In this document: positions 33,166 through 43,310 of the stretch, one piece after another
Layout: each line of letters opens with the position of its first letter
Numbering within the stretch: the stretch's first letter is position 1
Source of the DNA: Calliphora vicina
Lineage: Eukaryota > Arthropoda > Insecta > Diptera > Calliphoridae
Assembly (NCBI RefSeq): GCF_958450345.1
Contig: NC_088784.1
Span: 83,325,747-83,389,746 of the forward strand
Direction of reading: 5' to 3'
Length of the DNA: 64,000 nt
The notes under the pieces: model-generated
Told to the model about the DNA's origin: nothing
Seen by the model: the letters and a program-made list of their open reading frames with translations, nothing else
The model's database searches: none
Translations under genes and position numbers: made by a program

Positions 33166-33948
33166 ATTAACTTTGAACCAAACTAAAGCTAATTTCGAAA
33201 TTCTGGAGATCTTTAAAGAGTAAAATTTCAAAAATTCATTCTAGGCTATTTCGGATTTCTATATAGGGCACACTTAATACCGATCAACCTGACTCTATTA
33301 TATTTACCTACATACGATTATAATTTTTTTTTTTATATATTTTCTTAAAACTTAAATCCATACATATGCAGTTAAGTCTTTCACGTATGAATTTGTATAT
33401 GGAATAAATATTAAAAGTAGAAAGAAGAAAAAAAAAATACTTAATACAAAAGCAACAAAAACAAAAATCATGTATAAATACGTCAACTAAGCATTATAAA
33501 TTATTATAATCCAATCGGATTTGAATAATTAATAAATTTTTATAATGACTGTTAAGACTTTAGTTTTTTTTTTTTAATACAGCAACAACAAGATACGGAA
33601 CGTGTAAAAGAAGAACAAAAAAAGCCCAGCAAAATCTATAGAAATAAAGAAACAAATAAAAAAATAAATCTAAAGTATAAGCAAAGTAGAAGTAAGAGTA
33701 AATATATAAGGTGTATGTAAATATATAGATATAATCCCAAATAAATGTGACGCTTAAAGCAGCAAAAATCCATATGAAAAAGATCAAATGCAAGAAACCA
33801 GCACAAAACAAATCATTTTACATTAGCTAAGAAATAGAAGAAAAATGAGCTGAAATCTTACGACAGCAATCTGAGAAATTTGTTGTGATGGACATCATTC
33901 GAAACTTCCCTATGAGTTGATAATGTAATGAATAAGAATAGAATAGCC
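33166..33948. other. unique AT-rich spacer
   Basis: No gene recognised. The minus-strand frame at 33560-33811 is a low-complexity F/Y/L-rich translation of AT-rich DNA and is not supported. Confidence 0.45.
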
Positions 33949-34340
33949 AGGCCCATGACTACCAACTTCATTTGATATAAAATGAATGATATGGACACAA
34001 ATGACATGTGGTTTCAACAAGACGGTGCTACGTGCCACACAGCTCATGCTATTTCAACGTGAGATGACCTTGGCATTGTCATCTCACGTAGAGGTGATGT
34101 GAACTGACCTCGGATATAGTGTGATTTGACCTCGTTAAACTTTTCATTGTAGGGTTTTCTTAAGTCGTAGGACTATGAGAATAAGCCACAAACCACAGCT
34201 GCCCTCTTAGCCAACATAACCCATGTCATTGCTCAAATTCTGTCTGATTTATGCTCCAAAATTATGGAACTTTTAAATTTCTGCTGCGCGTCACTCAGCG
34301 ATGCAGAGGACATTTGCACGATGATATCACACACAATAGT
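33949..34340 (+). pseudogene. Tc/mariner-type transposase C-terminal half
   Basis: Forward translation shows RPMTTNF, a stop, NDMDTNDMWFQQDGATCHTA, then after a shift GIVISRRGDVN, a stop, P, CDLTSLNFSL, a stop, GFLKS, a stop, DYENKPQTTAALLANITHVI and AQILSDLCSKIMELLNF. The order FQQDGATCHTA, VISR.GDVNWPPRSCDLTPLD and WG..K is that of a common insect Tc1/mariner-superfamily transposase, distinct from the mariner copies here. QQDGATCHTA contains the second catalytic Asp. At least five stops or shifts make it dead. The N-terminal half and the TIRs are not seen. Confidence 0.8.
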
Positions 34341-35176
34341 AAAATAATACTTTAAATATTTTGTATACAACAAACTTTTAGATTGATCTAATGGAATTTT
34401 AAAGGACTTTTAAGATTGCTCTCGTTTATACAGTTCATTACAAATATGAAACTATAATAAAAAGGTGTTAAGACGGAAGGCAATGATTCCGATAAAAAAG
34501 TAAAGGGAAAAATTCACTACACAACGACTACACTATACATTCATAAATACAACTCATATAAGTAGAAAAGTTTTAATAAAACCAAAGAAACCGATGAAGA
34601 GAAAAAAAAACACAACGAAATTGGTGTGAATGAAAACTATCATTTGTTATTTATTCTGGTTATTTTTGAAGGTATCTACGTTAACAATGGTTTAAATGGT
34701 AAAAAAAGAAAGAAGAAAAAAAAACAATCATCATATTAAAGACACATTATGGCAACCATTAAATGCACATTTGACTACTGGTCTTTAAATACCAAAAAAA
34801 AAACATAAATGGACTACATACTGTGTATCTTTAAATTATTAAATCTGGCATACATTTAAATCTTCGTGTGTATGATTTTATTTTTACCTATAAACAAAAA
34901 CTACAGGTGACACTGTAAAAACAGAAACACAAGAAATCACTGAATAGTAAACGAAATAATGAATGAAATTTAAATCATTAATCATAGAAGACAAGATAAA
35001 ATGTTTTAATTGAATTAAAAATTATATGAGATACAAATTTTATTTTTAAAATTGTGTTTCTAAAAGATTTAAAAAGAAACTAATCTTAGTTTTTTAATAT
35101 CTACTGATTGTGTAATTTGGAATTTAGGCGTACATGTAAATTTTATTTTCAACTTCCCATTCAAGTGATTCAAAAA
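34341..35176. other. AT-rich spacer
   Basis: No gene recognised. The first ~100 bases may still belong to the transposase element's 3' flank. Confidence 0.45.
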
Positions 35177-36108
35177 ACAAATAAGAGAGCTATATTCGGC
35201 TGTGCCGAATCTTATATACCATTCACCAAGTTAAAAATATTTTTTTTTTCGAAAATGGTTTTTAATTTTTTATTAAAAAATGTTTTTTCCAAAATTTTTT
35301 TTTTTAATTTTTAATTTTTTTTTGTAAAAAGAATTTATGCCAAAAAAAATTGAATGAAAAAAAAATTCGGGTTAAAATTTTTTTTCCGGATTTTGACCCA
35401 TTGTAGGTCCAACTTACTAATGCTTTGTATACATCGTTGCAATGGACTTTAAAATATCCATCATTAGATATTCATATTGTCTATATTAATGAATTAGTAA
35501 TCCAGATATAGATAAAAATAGGTCAAAAATCGAGGTTGTCCCGGTTTTACCTTATATCTCAGTCATTTGTGGGCCGATTTTGTCGATTATAAATATTTTT
35601 TTTTAAAAATGTTTTTTTCAAATTTTTTTTTAAATTTAAATTTTTTTTTGTAAATAGAATTTATGAAAAAAAAATTTTATGAAAAAAAAATCGGGTTACA
35701 ATTTTTTTCCGGATTTTGACCCATTGTAGGTCCAACAGCCTTATATACATCGTTGCAATGGACATTGATATATCCATCATTAGATATTCATATTGTCTAC
35801 ATTAATGACTTAGTAATCCAGATATAGATAAAAAATAGGCCAAAAATCGAGGTTGTCCCGGTTTGACCTTATATTTCAGCCATTTGTGCGCCGATTTTGT
35901 TGATTATAAATAGCAATCGACCCGGAAGAATTCCCGATATATTGATGTATGAATCATGTATGTAAGTTAATTGGATGCTACGAAAAGTTGATTTCAATAT
36001 ACAGATTCATAAATAAACATGGCTATATCGACTCCGCTATCTATAACGATCCCGAATATATATATATATACTTTATGGGCTCGCATATGAAAAATCTGGA
36101 AGCTTATA
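35177..36108 (+). mobile_element. INE-1/mini-me-like element, family 2, with 323-bp internal tandem duplication
   Basis: The 5' start is ACAAATAAGAGAGCTATATT with the palindrome ATTCGGCTGTGCCGAAT, then TATACCATTCACC. The block from the A/T-rich zone through GGATTTTGACCCATTGTAGG, ATCGTTGCAATGGAC, GGTTGTCCCGGTTT and GCCGATTTTGT is present twice, at 35388 and 35711 (step 323). The 3' part continues to GACTCCGCTATCTATAACG and TTATGGGCTCGCATATGAAA and is then lost before its terminal hairpin. Confidence 0.75.
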
Positions 36109-36239
36109 ATGTTTTTATATTTTTGCAAAATTTATCCCTAAACGTATTTAAAAAGAAAAAATATTGAAAATCATTTTTTTTAGTTTTTTATGTTCTATTC
36201 TATTGGCTGATGACTTAAAAATGCGGGATTTTTTAAAAT

Positions 36240-37074
36240 GTTTAGCTTTTATTTTGAAACGTTTGTACAATATAAATTTATTCAAAGTATTGACCATTGA
36301 TAGCTATGACCTTATCCCATATTTGTGGAAACATATGAATTCTGAGTGAAAAAAAAACTGCTCATCTTTTCAAGCCAAGAACGAATCAAGCCAATTTCGA
36401 ATACTCTGTTTCAATTTGAAGAGTATCCCAGAGAGAGCGTTCTGCATCGATCGAAACAAAGTGTAGTCGGGCGGTCCAAGGTCTGGATTATGCAGAGAGT
36501 GAAGTAAAACTTCCCAACCAATACATCTTAAAAACTTTTAAAAATGTATTGCAACATGAGAACGAGAGTTGTCATGATGGAATATTACGGTTTCATGAGT
36601 GGTTCATATTCTGGGAGATTTTCGGCAAATGCTCTCTTCAAACGAGTCAGATTTCGCAGCTCATAATAGGAGCATTATCTTAGCGACATGGATATTTGGC
36701 TTTTTTGCAAATTCGGATGGTTTCCCCATCATGTACGATCTTACGCTTCGGCTTGTCGGAATGGATCGTTTTTTTCGCAAGTAATGTTTCATTGCAAAAA
36801 TAAATTTCTTTTAAAGCGTTCAAACATCATCGGACATGCAAATTCGTCCATCATCTCGGCTTTAATTCGTATAGAACCCAATTTCCCTGGTTTTGAATGA
36901 TTCCTGCTGCTTTCAAACATTTTGAAATTGCAACTTGATTTTGCAAACTCTTATTGAGTTTGACAACCATCTTCACGGAGTATTGCCTTCAATTTGGTTG
37001 GTTCTGAACCGCACAAACAATCTCTCGCACATTGAAGCCATAAGTTTCTGTGTTCTTCAGCTGCACATTTTTCT
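36240..37074 (-). pseudogene. mariner transposase remnant, left copy of the composite
   Basis: Reverse reading goes from the N-terminal region (near 37060-36990, SLACERLFVRFRT-like) through the linker and LERR..EIFA block (near 36870-36810) and the WIHYDKPKR block (36760-36720), to the C-terminal SEQSIRNWLDSFLA-like stretch and the IANNGQYFE-like end near 36300. Many stops and internal deletions. The element's own left TIR lies just beyond the C-terminus. Confidence 0.7.
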
Positions 37075-37080
37075 AAGTAT

Positions 37081-38260
37081 TTATTCAAAGTATTGGCCAT
37101 TGTTATCTATGATCTTTTCCTCTTTCTGGTAACATATCGATTTCGAGCCAAAAGAACTACTCATCTTTTGAGGCCAAGAATGAATCAAGTCTCTGATATT
37201 GGCTTGATTCGTTCTGTTCCAAACTGAAGCGTATCCCAGAGAGAACATTCTACATCGATCGAAACAAATAGAAGTCGGACTTGACAAGGTCTGGACTATA
37301 AGGCGGGTGAGGCAAAACTTTCCAACCACTTATTTCTAATAGTTTTTGACGGGTATTCCAACATCTGTCCGTTCGTTGTAATGATGGAATATTACGGTTT
37401 CATAACTGGCCGCATATTCTAGGTCTTTTTCAGCCAATGCTCGCTTCAAACGTATCAGTTTCTTTCGGTACTTCTTTCCTGTGATAGTCTGGTCAGATTT
37501 CAGCAGCTCATAATAGATAGGACACTTTTGATCCCACTACATACAGAGCATTAACTTCCCACCATGGATATTGGGCTTTGTTGTCGATTCGGCTGGTTGG
37601 CAAGGCTTCACGTACGATCTCTTATGCTTCGGGTAGTCGTAATGAATCCATTTTCCTTCGATGCATTCTACACTGGTTTCCTGTGATGGTCAGGCTAGAT
37701 GGGACCCTTTTGGTCCCACCAAATACAGAGCATTACCTTAGCGCAATGGATATTTGGCTTTGTTGTCGATTCGGCTGGATGACGGGCTTCACGTACGATC
37801 CCTTACGCTTCGGGTGATCGTAATGTATCCGTTTTTCATCGCAAGTCTTGATTCGGTGCAAAAATTATATTATTTTATAGCGTTCAAACATTATTTCGGT
37901 CATGCAAAATCATCCTTCATGATCTATCGGCTTCAATTCGTATGGTACCTAATATCCCTTCTATTGGATGATTCCTGCTGCTCGCAAACGCTTTGATGCT
38001 GTTTTTTATAGCTCCCAATGATTTTGCAAGCTCTTGTTGAGCTTGACAACAGTCTTCAATTCTAGATCTTCAAACTTTTTTAGCTGGCATGTACGATCTT
38101 TGTATTCGGTGTCAAAATCACCACTTCTGAACCAATACATCTCTCGCATATCGAAACCGATGAAACACATTCTCCATTAGCTTCTGTGAGCAATAGGTGT
38201 GCTTCAGAGGCACTTTTCTCAAATTAAAGAAGTAACGCAAAACATCCCGCATATGAAATT
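37081..38260 (-). pseudogene. mariner transposase remnant, right copy with internal duplication
   Basis: The C-terminal frame at 37329-37081 ends in NNGQYFE, the family's normal last residues. Upstream, the segment coding the DEKWIHYDNPKR-to-YYELLK region is present twice. The copies are about 37500-37665 and 37690-37855, both with ACAGAGCATTA, ATGGATATT(T)GGCTTTGTTG and GGCTTCACGTACGATC. The N-terminal part lies at 38240-38000, followed by the non-coding leader and the right TIR. Stops and shifts throughout. Confidence 0.75.
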
Positions 38261-38699
38261 TTCGAAGAAAAAAACAAGTTTGTTGTTTACACCATGATGT
38301 TCAATAACTGAGTGAGAATAAATGACAGATATGTACCCTTCAAAATGACATATAAGTTATTAAAAACAAAAACCGCGTTCATAAGATTTGTCATCTATTG
38401 TAAATCCTGCATTTTTAAGTCATACCCTAATATATCTACAAATATCTAATAGATTTGTTTGTCTAGAATTTAATTGTTTAAATATTTTTTTATGGATTCT
38501 ACTTCAGGTATTTTTGGGTATATTTTCCCAGTTTTCCATAGCAAACTTATCGGTACCATACCCGATATATTTATGTATCTTTCATGTTCGTAAATTATTT
38601 GCTGACTTCAGAAAGTTTATTTCAACAAAGAGACGATCAAAAGGGGTCGCAATATCGACTTTGCTATTCATAATAACGAGAAAGTCCAAGATTTACGTG

Positions 38700-39100
38700 A
38701 TCGATGCAGCTTCGATACTTTAATCTCGAGGATTCTACTACTGAAATCTGCATGGACAGCATCTCATCTATCAATTTCAATGGAGTAAGGTCTAAATGTC
38801 TTCTCTATTGCATTCACTATTTGTCTGATCTTAGACATCACAATTTCATGTTAATATGGATTCCAGGGCATCAGGGTTAACGACATTTCTGATGAATGCG
38901 CGAGGAATCGACTGCTTCGCCCTAAAAGAGCGTATACTGAAATATTTCGCATGAACCTTTCGTGATCTGGACTTTCTCAGGGAAGCATCAAATGATCAAA
39001 TTTGTAAGAAGTACGTATTGGTTGGTTTCCACGAGAGTCACAAGTTTCTCAGTCTTTTTTATCAACGGGCCTTCGAGCGACCCACGAAAAACTTATATGG
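38700..39100 (+). pseudogene. LINE RNase H fragment
   Basis: The frame near 38794-38880 reads KCLLYCIHYLSDLRHHNF then MLIWIPGHQG and a stop. After a one-base slip it continues NDISDECARNRLLRP. The pattern LIW(V/I)PGH.G..GN...DE.AR is the C-terminal RNase H motif of non-LTR retrotransposons of the R1/LOA/I/Jockey type, including the conserved His and Asp. No reverse transcriptase is preserved next to it. Confidence 0.6.
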
Positions 39101-40245
39101 GTCTTAGGATGGATACATTCTGAACTGATCTCTAATTCAAATAATTCTCATTAGTAGTTTAATATATTTTACACAAAAAAACCTAAATAATCTATTTTAA
39201 ACAAATTTTTATCGTAATTATTGCAGTATACAGCAGTTATGGTCAGCTACGGACAATCTCATAAACTATATTCATACATATAATAATTAAATTAAATAAA
39301 AAAGCAAATACCGCTTAAAGTGTTATAAAGACAAATAACACAAAATAAAATCCTATAAATAAAAACAAACAGTGTGTAATAAAACCAAATACCTAAAATA
39401 ATATTAATCTAACGTTTTAGTAGGACAATGCACAAGAATTAGCGGTATGGTATGGTTTACTAAATAAAGATAAAATAAATTACTCAATTCATACGCGCAA
39501 ACAAATAACCATACCACACGCTTTAAATTAATACAGTTTATATTTATCGTGACTTTATCTAAAACACCAAGTAATTTCAAGTTTATATCAGTAAATTTAG
39601 CACTCGCATGTTTTCTAGGTGGTCAACGAACGGTTTTGTTTTATATTGTTGCTTTTCAAACAAAAATTTTCAAAATTATGAAATTAATTAAACGAGTAGT
39701 AGGTATGTAAGTATGTATTATTTATCTTAAAACAACAGCACAAACACGATAATACAAATTGCTTAGTTATACTTTATTTACTTAAATACAATTTTCATTT
39801 AGCCTTATAAACAAATACCGATTAGATTAATACGTTTTTAATTTTTTTATGTTTTAATAATGGTTTTGGGGGGATTTTGATAATATTTAAATGAAATTGT
39901 TTATTGCTCATTTTTATTAGAAGTTAAATTAATTGGCCAATAATTTTATTGGATAAATTACTGGGCAAAATTGCTGGCAGTGATAGTGAAAATAATGATG
40001 CAATTTTTTTAAAATTTTAAGGGGCCTGTTTGGCAGTTATTTTAGAGTTATATTTGAAAGTTCTTGATGAGCTTTTACAACTACGAATAGATCTTATTCA
40101 AATTTAAATATGATTACGTTGGATCATAATATGATTTCATTGGATTATAATATGATTACTTCTGAACATATGAACATTTATGACAATGATATTTTGAAAA
40201 ACAAGCCAAACAATACAATTTTTCAAATAATTTTTATCGATTTTT
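39101..40245. other. AT-rich unique spacer
   Basis: No gene or repeat recognised, apart from a short ATTATAATATGATTAC word repeat near 40110-40155. Confidence 0.45.
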
Positions 40246-40725
40246 TATACCCTTCACCATGAGTGGCAAGCTTGTCATTCCGTTTGTAATTTCTACATTT
40301 CTCATTTGCGACCCCACAAAGTATATATATTTTGGATCGTTATGGATAGCGCAGTCGATATAGCCATGTCCGCCTGTATGTTGAACTCAACTTTCCGTAG
40401 CCCCCAAATAACTTACATAGATGATTGATACATCAGCTATTTAAAATCGAGAAAATCGGCTCACAAACGGCAGAGATATAAAGAAAAAACCGGACACTAA
40501 TAAATCTAAAAAAAAAAAAATTGAAAAATTTTTTAAAAAACAATTTTGAAAACTTTTTTTTAAAAATATAAAAAAACAATTTCGAAATTTTTTTTTAATT
40601 AAAAAAAAATATTGAAAAAAACTTTTTTTAAAGATTTTGTTTACCTAAAAATATTAAAAAAATTTATTTTAAAGCATGATTTGGTGAAGGGTATATAAAA
40701 TTCGGCACAGCCGAATATACTTGTT
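40246..40725 (-). mobile_element. INE-1/mini-me-like element, family 2, short copy
   Basis: On the reverse strand it runs from ACAAGTATATTCGGCTGTGC (the palindrome ATTCGGCTGTGCCGAAT is intact) through ATACCCTTCACCAAATCATG, the A/T zone, a much-shortened middle, and a CGGACATGGCTATATCGACT block, to the 3' end CTTGCCACTCATGGTGAAGG-GTATA. The GAGAGCT segment before the palindrome is deleted. It abuts another copy at 40726. Confidence 0.75.
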
Positions 40726-41155
40726 ACACCCTTCACCTTCGTGAGAAGGGTATATATTTATTTTAAATATTAAAATTTTAATTCCGTTTGTAATTTCTAC
40801 ATTTTTCATTTCCGACCCTATAAAGTATATATATTCTGGATCCTTATAGATAGCGGAGTCGATTAAGCCATGTCCGTCTGTCCGTCCGCCTGTCTGTTGA
40901 AATCAACTTTCCGAAGCCCCCAAATAACTGAAATACACGATTCATACATCAATATCTCTGGAATTCTTCCGTCTCGGTTGCTCTTTAAAATCGAGGAAAT
41001 CGGTCTACAAATGGATATAAAGAAAAAAGCAGGACAACCTCGATTTTTGACCTATGTATATCTGACCAATGACATATATAAGACCATAGTAAGTTGGACC
41101 TACAATGGCTCAAAATCGGAAAAAATATGTTTTAACCCGAATTTTTTACTAATAC
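40726..41155 (-). mobile_element. INE-1/mini-me-like element, family 2, 5'-truncated
   Basis: Same strand as the copy at 40246. The 3' end is ACGAAGGTGAAGGGTGT, the microsatellite is CAGACAGGCGGACGGACAGA-CGG (40871-40893), and the far end is the TTCGGGTTAAAACAT A/T zone, where it stops. The 102-codon forward frame at 40870-41178 (starting SVCPSACLL) is repeat read-through. Confidence 0.75.
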
Positions 41156-41708
41156 ATTATTACCACTTAGGTTTTTGACAACTGAGTTAGGTCTTTGACA
41201 GGAGAGTTTCCTCTCTATGTATAAAACCCTCAACTGGTCATCCAGAACGTTCTGCATCATCGGAGCATGTACGGCCATTATAATTGATGCAACAGAGTTC
41301 CCATAGTATTTATCAGGCTTAGCCTTGATTAAAGTGATGGTTTCATTTCGCAAAAAATAGTACTTAATGAGCAAATGAATTTAAAATATTTCCATTTTCT
41401 CCTCAAGCCATCGGTAGTCTGCCATACACAAAATAAATGTGCCAGCATGTTGAAATTTTTACAGGAGTCAACTGACAGGTGCCCGTTGAGAGGATCAGTG
41501 CTGATAGGTTTTTGACAGAAGAGTTTCCGATCTATGTGTATTTATCTATGGTTGGAAACGATTTGAAACTTTCAGATTTCTCACAAATTTGATAATTTTT
41601 TTTCTTTCAAATACTTATAATCAAAAATTAAATTTCAGATTATTTCTTTAAGTTATAAAGAAAATACGTTTACTTTTAATTATGTTTTGTTCTCATCATT
41701 TCACGGCG
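41156..41708. other. spacer
   Basis: No gene recognised. A phrase with ACAGGAGAGTTTC(CTCT)CTATGT recurs as ACAGAAGAGTTTCCGATCTATGT about 310 bases on (near 41200 and 41517), hinting at a local duplication. Confidence 0.4.
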
Positions 41709-42212
41709 TAGACTGGGGCAGAATCAAAATTTTTTGAAAATAAATCTGATCGGGATAAAATTTTAAGTGGACGTAGACAAAGAGTGTTGGGGATAAATAG
41801 CGAATACATCAGGCTTAACAAAGCTGCTTTCCGTTTTTTGATCCCAGCTTTGGGATTTTAGAACATGTGGCTCAAATTTGAAATTTTTATAAAAAGTAGG
41901 TCAAACTCCGAAGTCACCTTTTCGCCCAAAAAACAGCAAAAATCCAGTATTTTTTGAATTTCATTTTAGGATCCATAATAGATATTGCTCTGAAATTTAA
42001 AAAAGCGGACAAAGGTATGGCAAAAAAAATTTAAAAGTTTTCAATATCGAAGATACCCTACTTTGAGCCCCCATAGTGCCGCCTCTGGAACATTTGCAGG
42101 GTTAGTTTTAATAACTTAAACTCAGATACTTCCTAGCTATGCCCATGTCAAATTTTATTGAGATCGGAATGCCAACCGTTTAGAAATACCAGATTTATTC
42201 TGCCCCACTGTG
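41709..42212. mobile_element. DNA element with GGGGCAGAA ends
   Basis: The right end TTCTGCCCCACTGTG (42198-42212) inverts to CACAGTGGGGCAGAA. The left end GACTGGGGCAGAATC (41711) matches it from GGGGCAGAAT inward. Interior blocks (GGGATTTTAGAACATGTGGC, TCGCCCAAAAAACAGCAAAA, GGATCCATAATAGATATTGC, AATAACTTAAACT) recur at 53527-54427. The CACAGTG right terminus again recalls Transib or RSS-like ends, but the left heptamer is lost and no target duplication is readable. Non-coding. Confidence 0.6.
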
Positions 42213-42524
42213 CCATTTGTAGAATGCATTTGAATTAGTGTTTATTGTTGGTGTTCGTCTAAGCTATGATATTTTTACAAGTAAAATTTAAGTATCTATA
42301 ATTCTCATTTATAGTTTTATTTTGCATAATATCTTTAACTTTCCTATAGCGAACAACAATAAATTTCAGTGAATTTAGCAAATTAAATCTATTAAAATTA
42401 AATTTTGTATTCACAAGTTTGTGGATCATAAGGGATGGTTGAATAATGCTATTTGAAAGCAGTCTCAAACTGTAACATATATGTGGCCATTATTAACATT
42501 AAATAAAAGCTTTGAGTTGATCAT
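42213..42524. other. spacer
   Basis: No gene recognised. Confidence 0.4.
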
Positions 42525-43310
42525 TGATCGTAAGTATGGCAACGCTGAATGTTTGCTGCGACTCGTATCTTCGAATTCGAATATTCGTGTTTTGACAGTT
42601 AAAGAACATTGTAGAAAGTTCACCAGTGATGGCGTGTGTATTCGAAAACTCTAGGCTTCGAATATACGAGCTTTGACAGTTAAAGAACAATCTAGAGTGC
42701 AGATGGCAGTGTTATAAATAGTTGCAGAGGTTGCAGTCGTGAGTGAGTATATCAGAGACGCTATTCGAATAAACATCAACTGAGTGCCTTAAAGTATGCT
42801 GTATTTTCAAGTGAATTCGTGTACATTATAAAGTGTGTCTGTATTTCTGCGAATTTATAAACGTGTATAAAAAAAAACTGAGTGACTATTTTATTCTGTT
42901 GTTGTACACCTTCTATATATATAAAAATGAAATGATCCATGTATGTAATGTCATCACGTGAGAACGGCTGGAGCGATTTGGCTGATTTTTGTTTTATTCG
43001 ATTCGAAATTTTCAGGAGATGGTTTGTAAAGAAAAAAATTCCGGGTAAAACTCGGATATTATTTTTTTTTTTGTGAGTCCAGTCAACTGTAATAAAAAGC
43101 TCCCTAAAGTATGCATTACATATTTAGATATTTTATTTGCAAATAAATAAGAACAGGCTGGTGTGCGTGGGTTGGTGAAACTTGATGAACTAACATTAGT
43201 AAATGCTACCGGGCGAAGCCGGGGCGATCAACTAGTTTTAAATAAATAAAGAGTTGTTACAATTTTCAAACTATTAAACGGCTTTTATTTGCAATCAAAA
43301 GTAAAGAAAA
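42525..43310 (+). mobile_element. LTR-like sequence with nested Helitron
   Basis: It has GTAAGTATGGCAACGCTGAA, two copies of TTTGACAGTTAAAGAACA (42591 and 42672), GCAGATGGCAGTG then TTATAAATAG and GCAGAGGTTGCAGTCGTGAG, and after the Helitron AAATAAATAAAGAGTTGTTA and ATTAAACGGCTTTTATTTGC. A TATA box, start-site region, tandem upstream motifs and AATAAA signals in this order look like the U3-R-U5 of an LTR retrotransposon. A related fragment lies at 18515-18680. TG/CA ends, a second LTR and any gag-pol are not seen, so it may be a solo LTR. The limits are approximate. Confidence 0.4.
42912..43235 (+). mobile_element. non-autonomous Helitron, 324 bp
   Basis: The 5' end is TCTATATATATAAAAATGAA. 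The interior has GTGAGAACGGCTGGAGCGAT, TTTGGCTGATTTTTG and TCGATTCGAAATTTTCAGGA. The 3' end is GCTACCGGGCGAAGCCGGGG-CGATCAACTAG, followed by T. A 5' TC, a GC-rich hairpin (CCGG-GCGAAG-CCGG) about 11 bases before a CTAG terminus and a following T are Helitron features. The base before TC is T, not the usual A. No RepHel coding. It sits inside the LTR-like sequence. Confidence 0.8.

Larger units (their letters stand above)
36203..38430 (-). mobile_element. composite mariner element bounded by 28-bp TIRs and TA
   Basis: Left TIR 36203-36230 (TTGGCTGATGACTTAAAAAT then GCGGGATT) and right TIR 38403-38430 are inverted matches at 23 of 28 positions. TA lies outside both (36201-36202 and 38431-38432), as mariner insertion requires. 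Inside are two transposase remnants in the same orientation joined head to tail near 37075, so the unit is 2.2 kb instead of the usual 1.3 kb. An outer TIR pair around a fused double copy suggests recombination between neighbouring mariners. Confidence 0.75.

Noticed and set aside
40870..41178. 102-codon frame starting SVCPSACLL
   Set aside because: Antisense read of an INE-like element, starting in its GTCY microsatellite.
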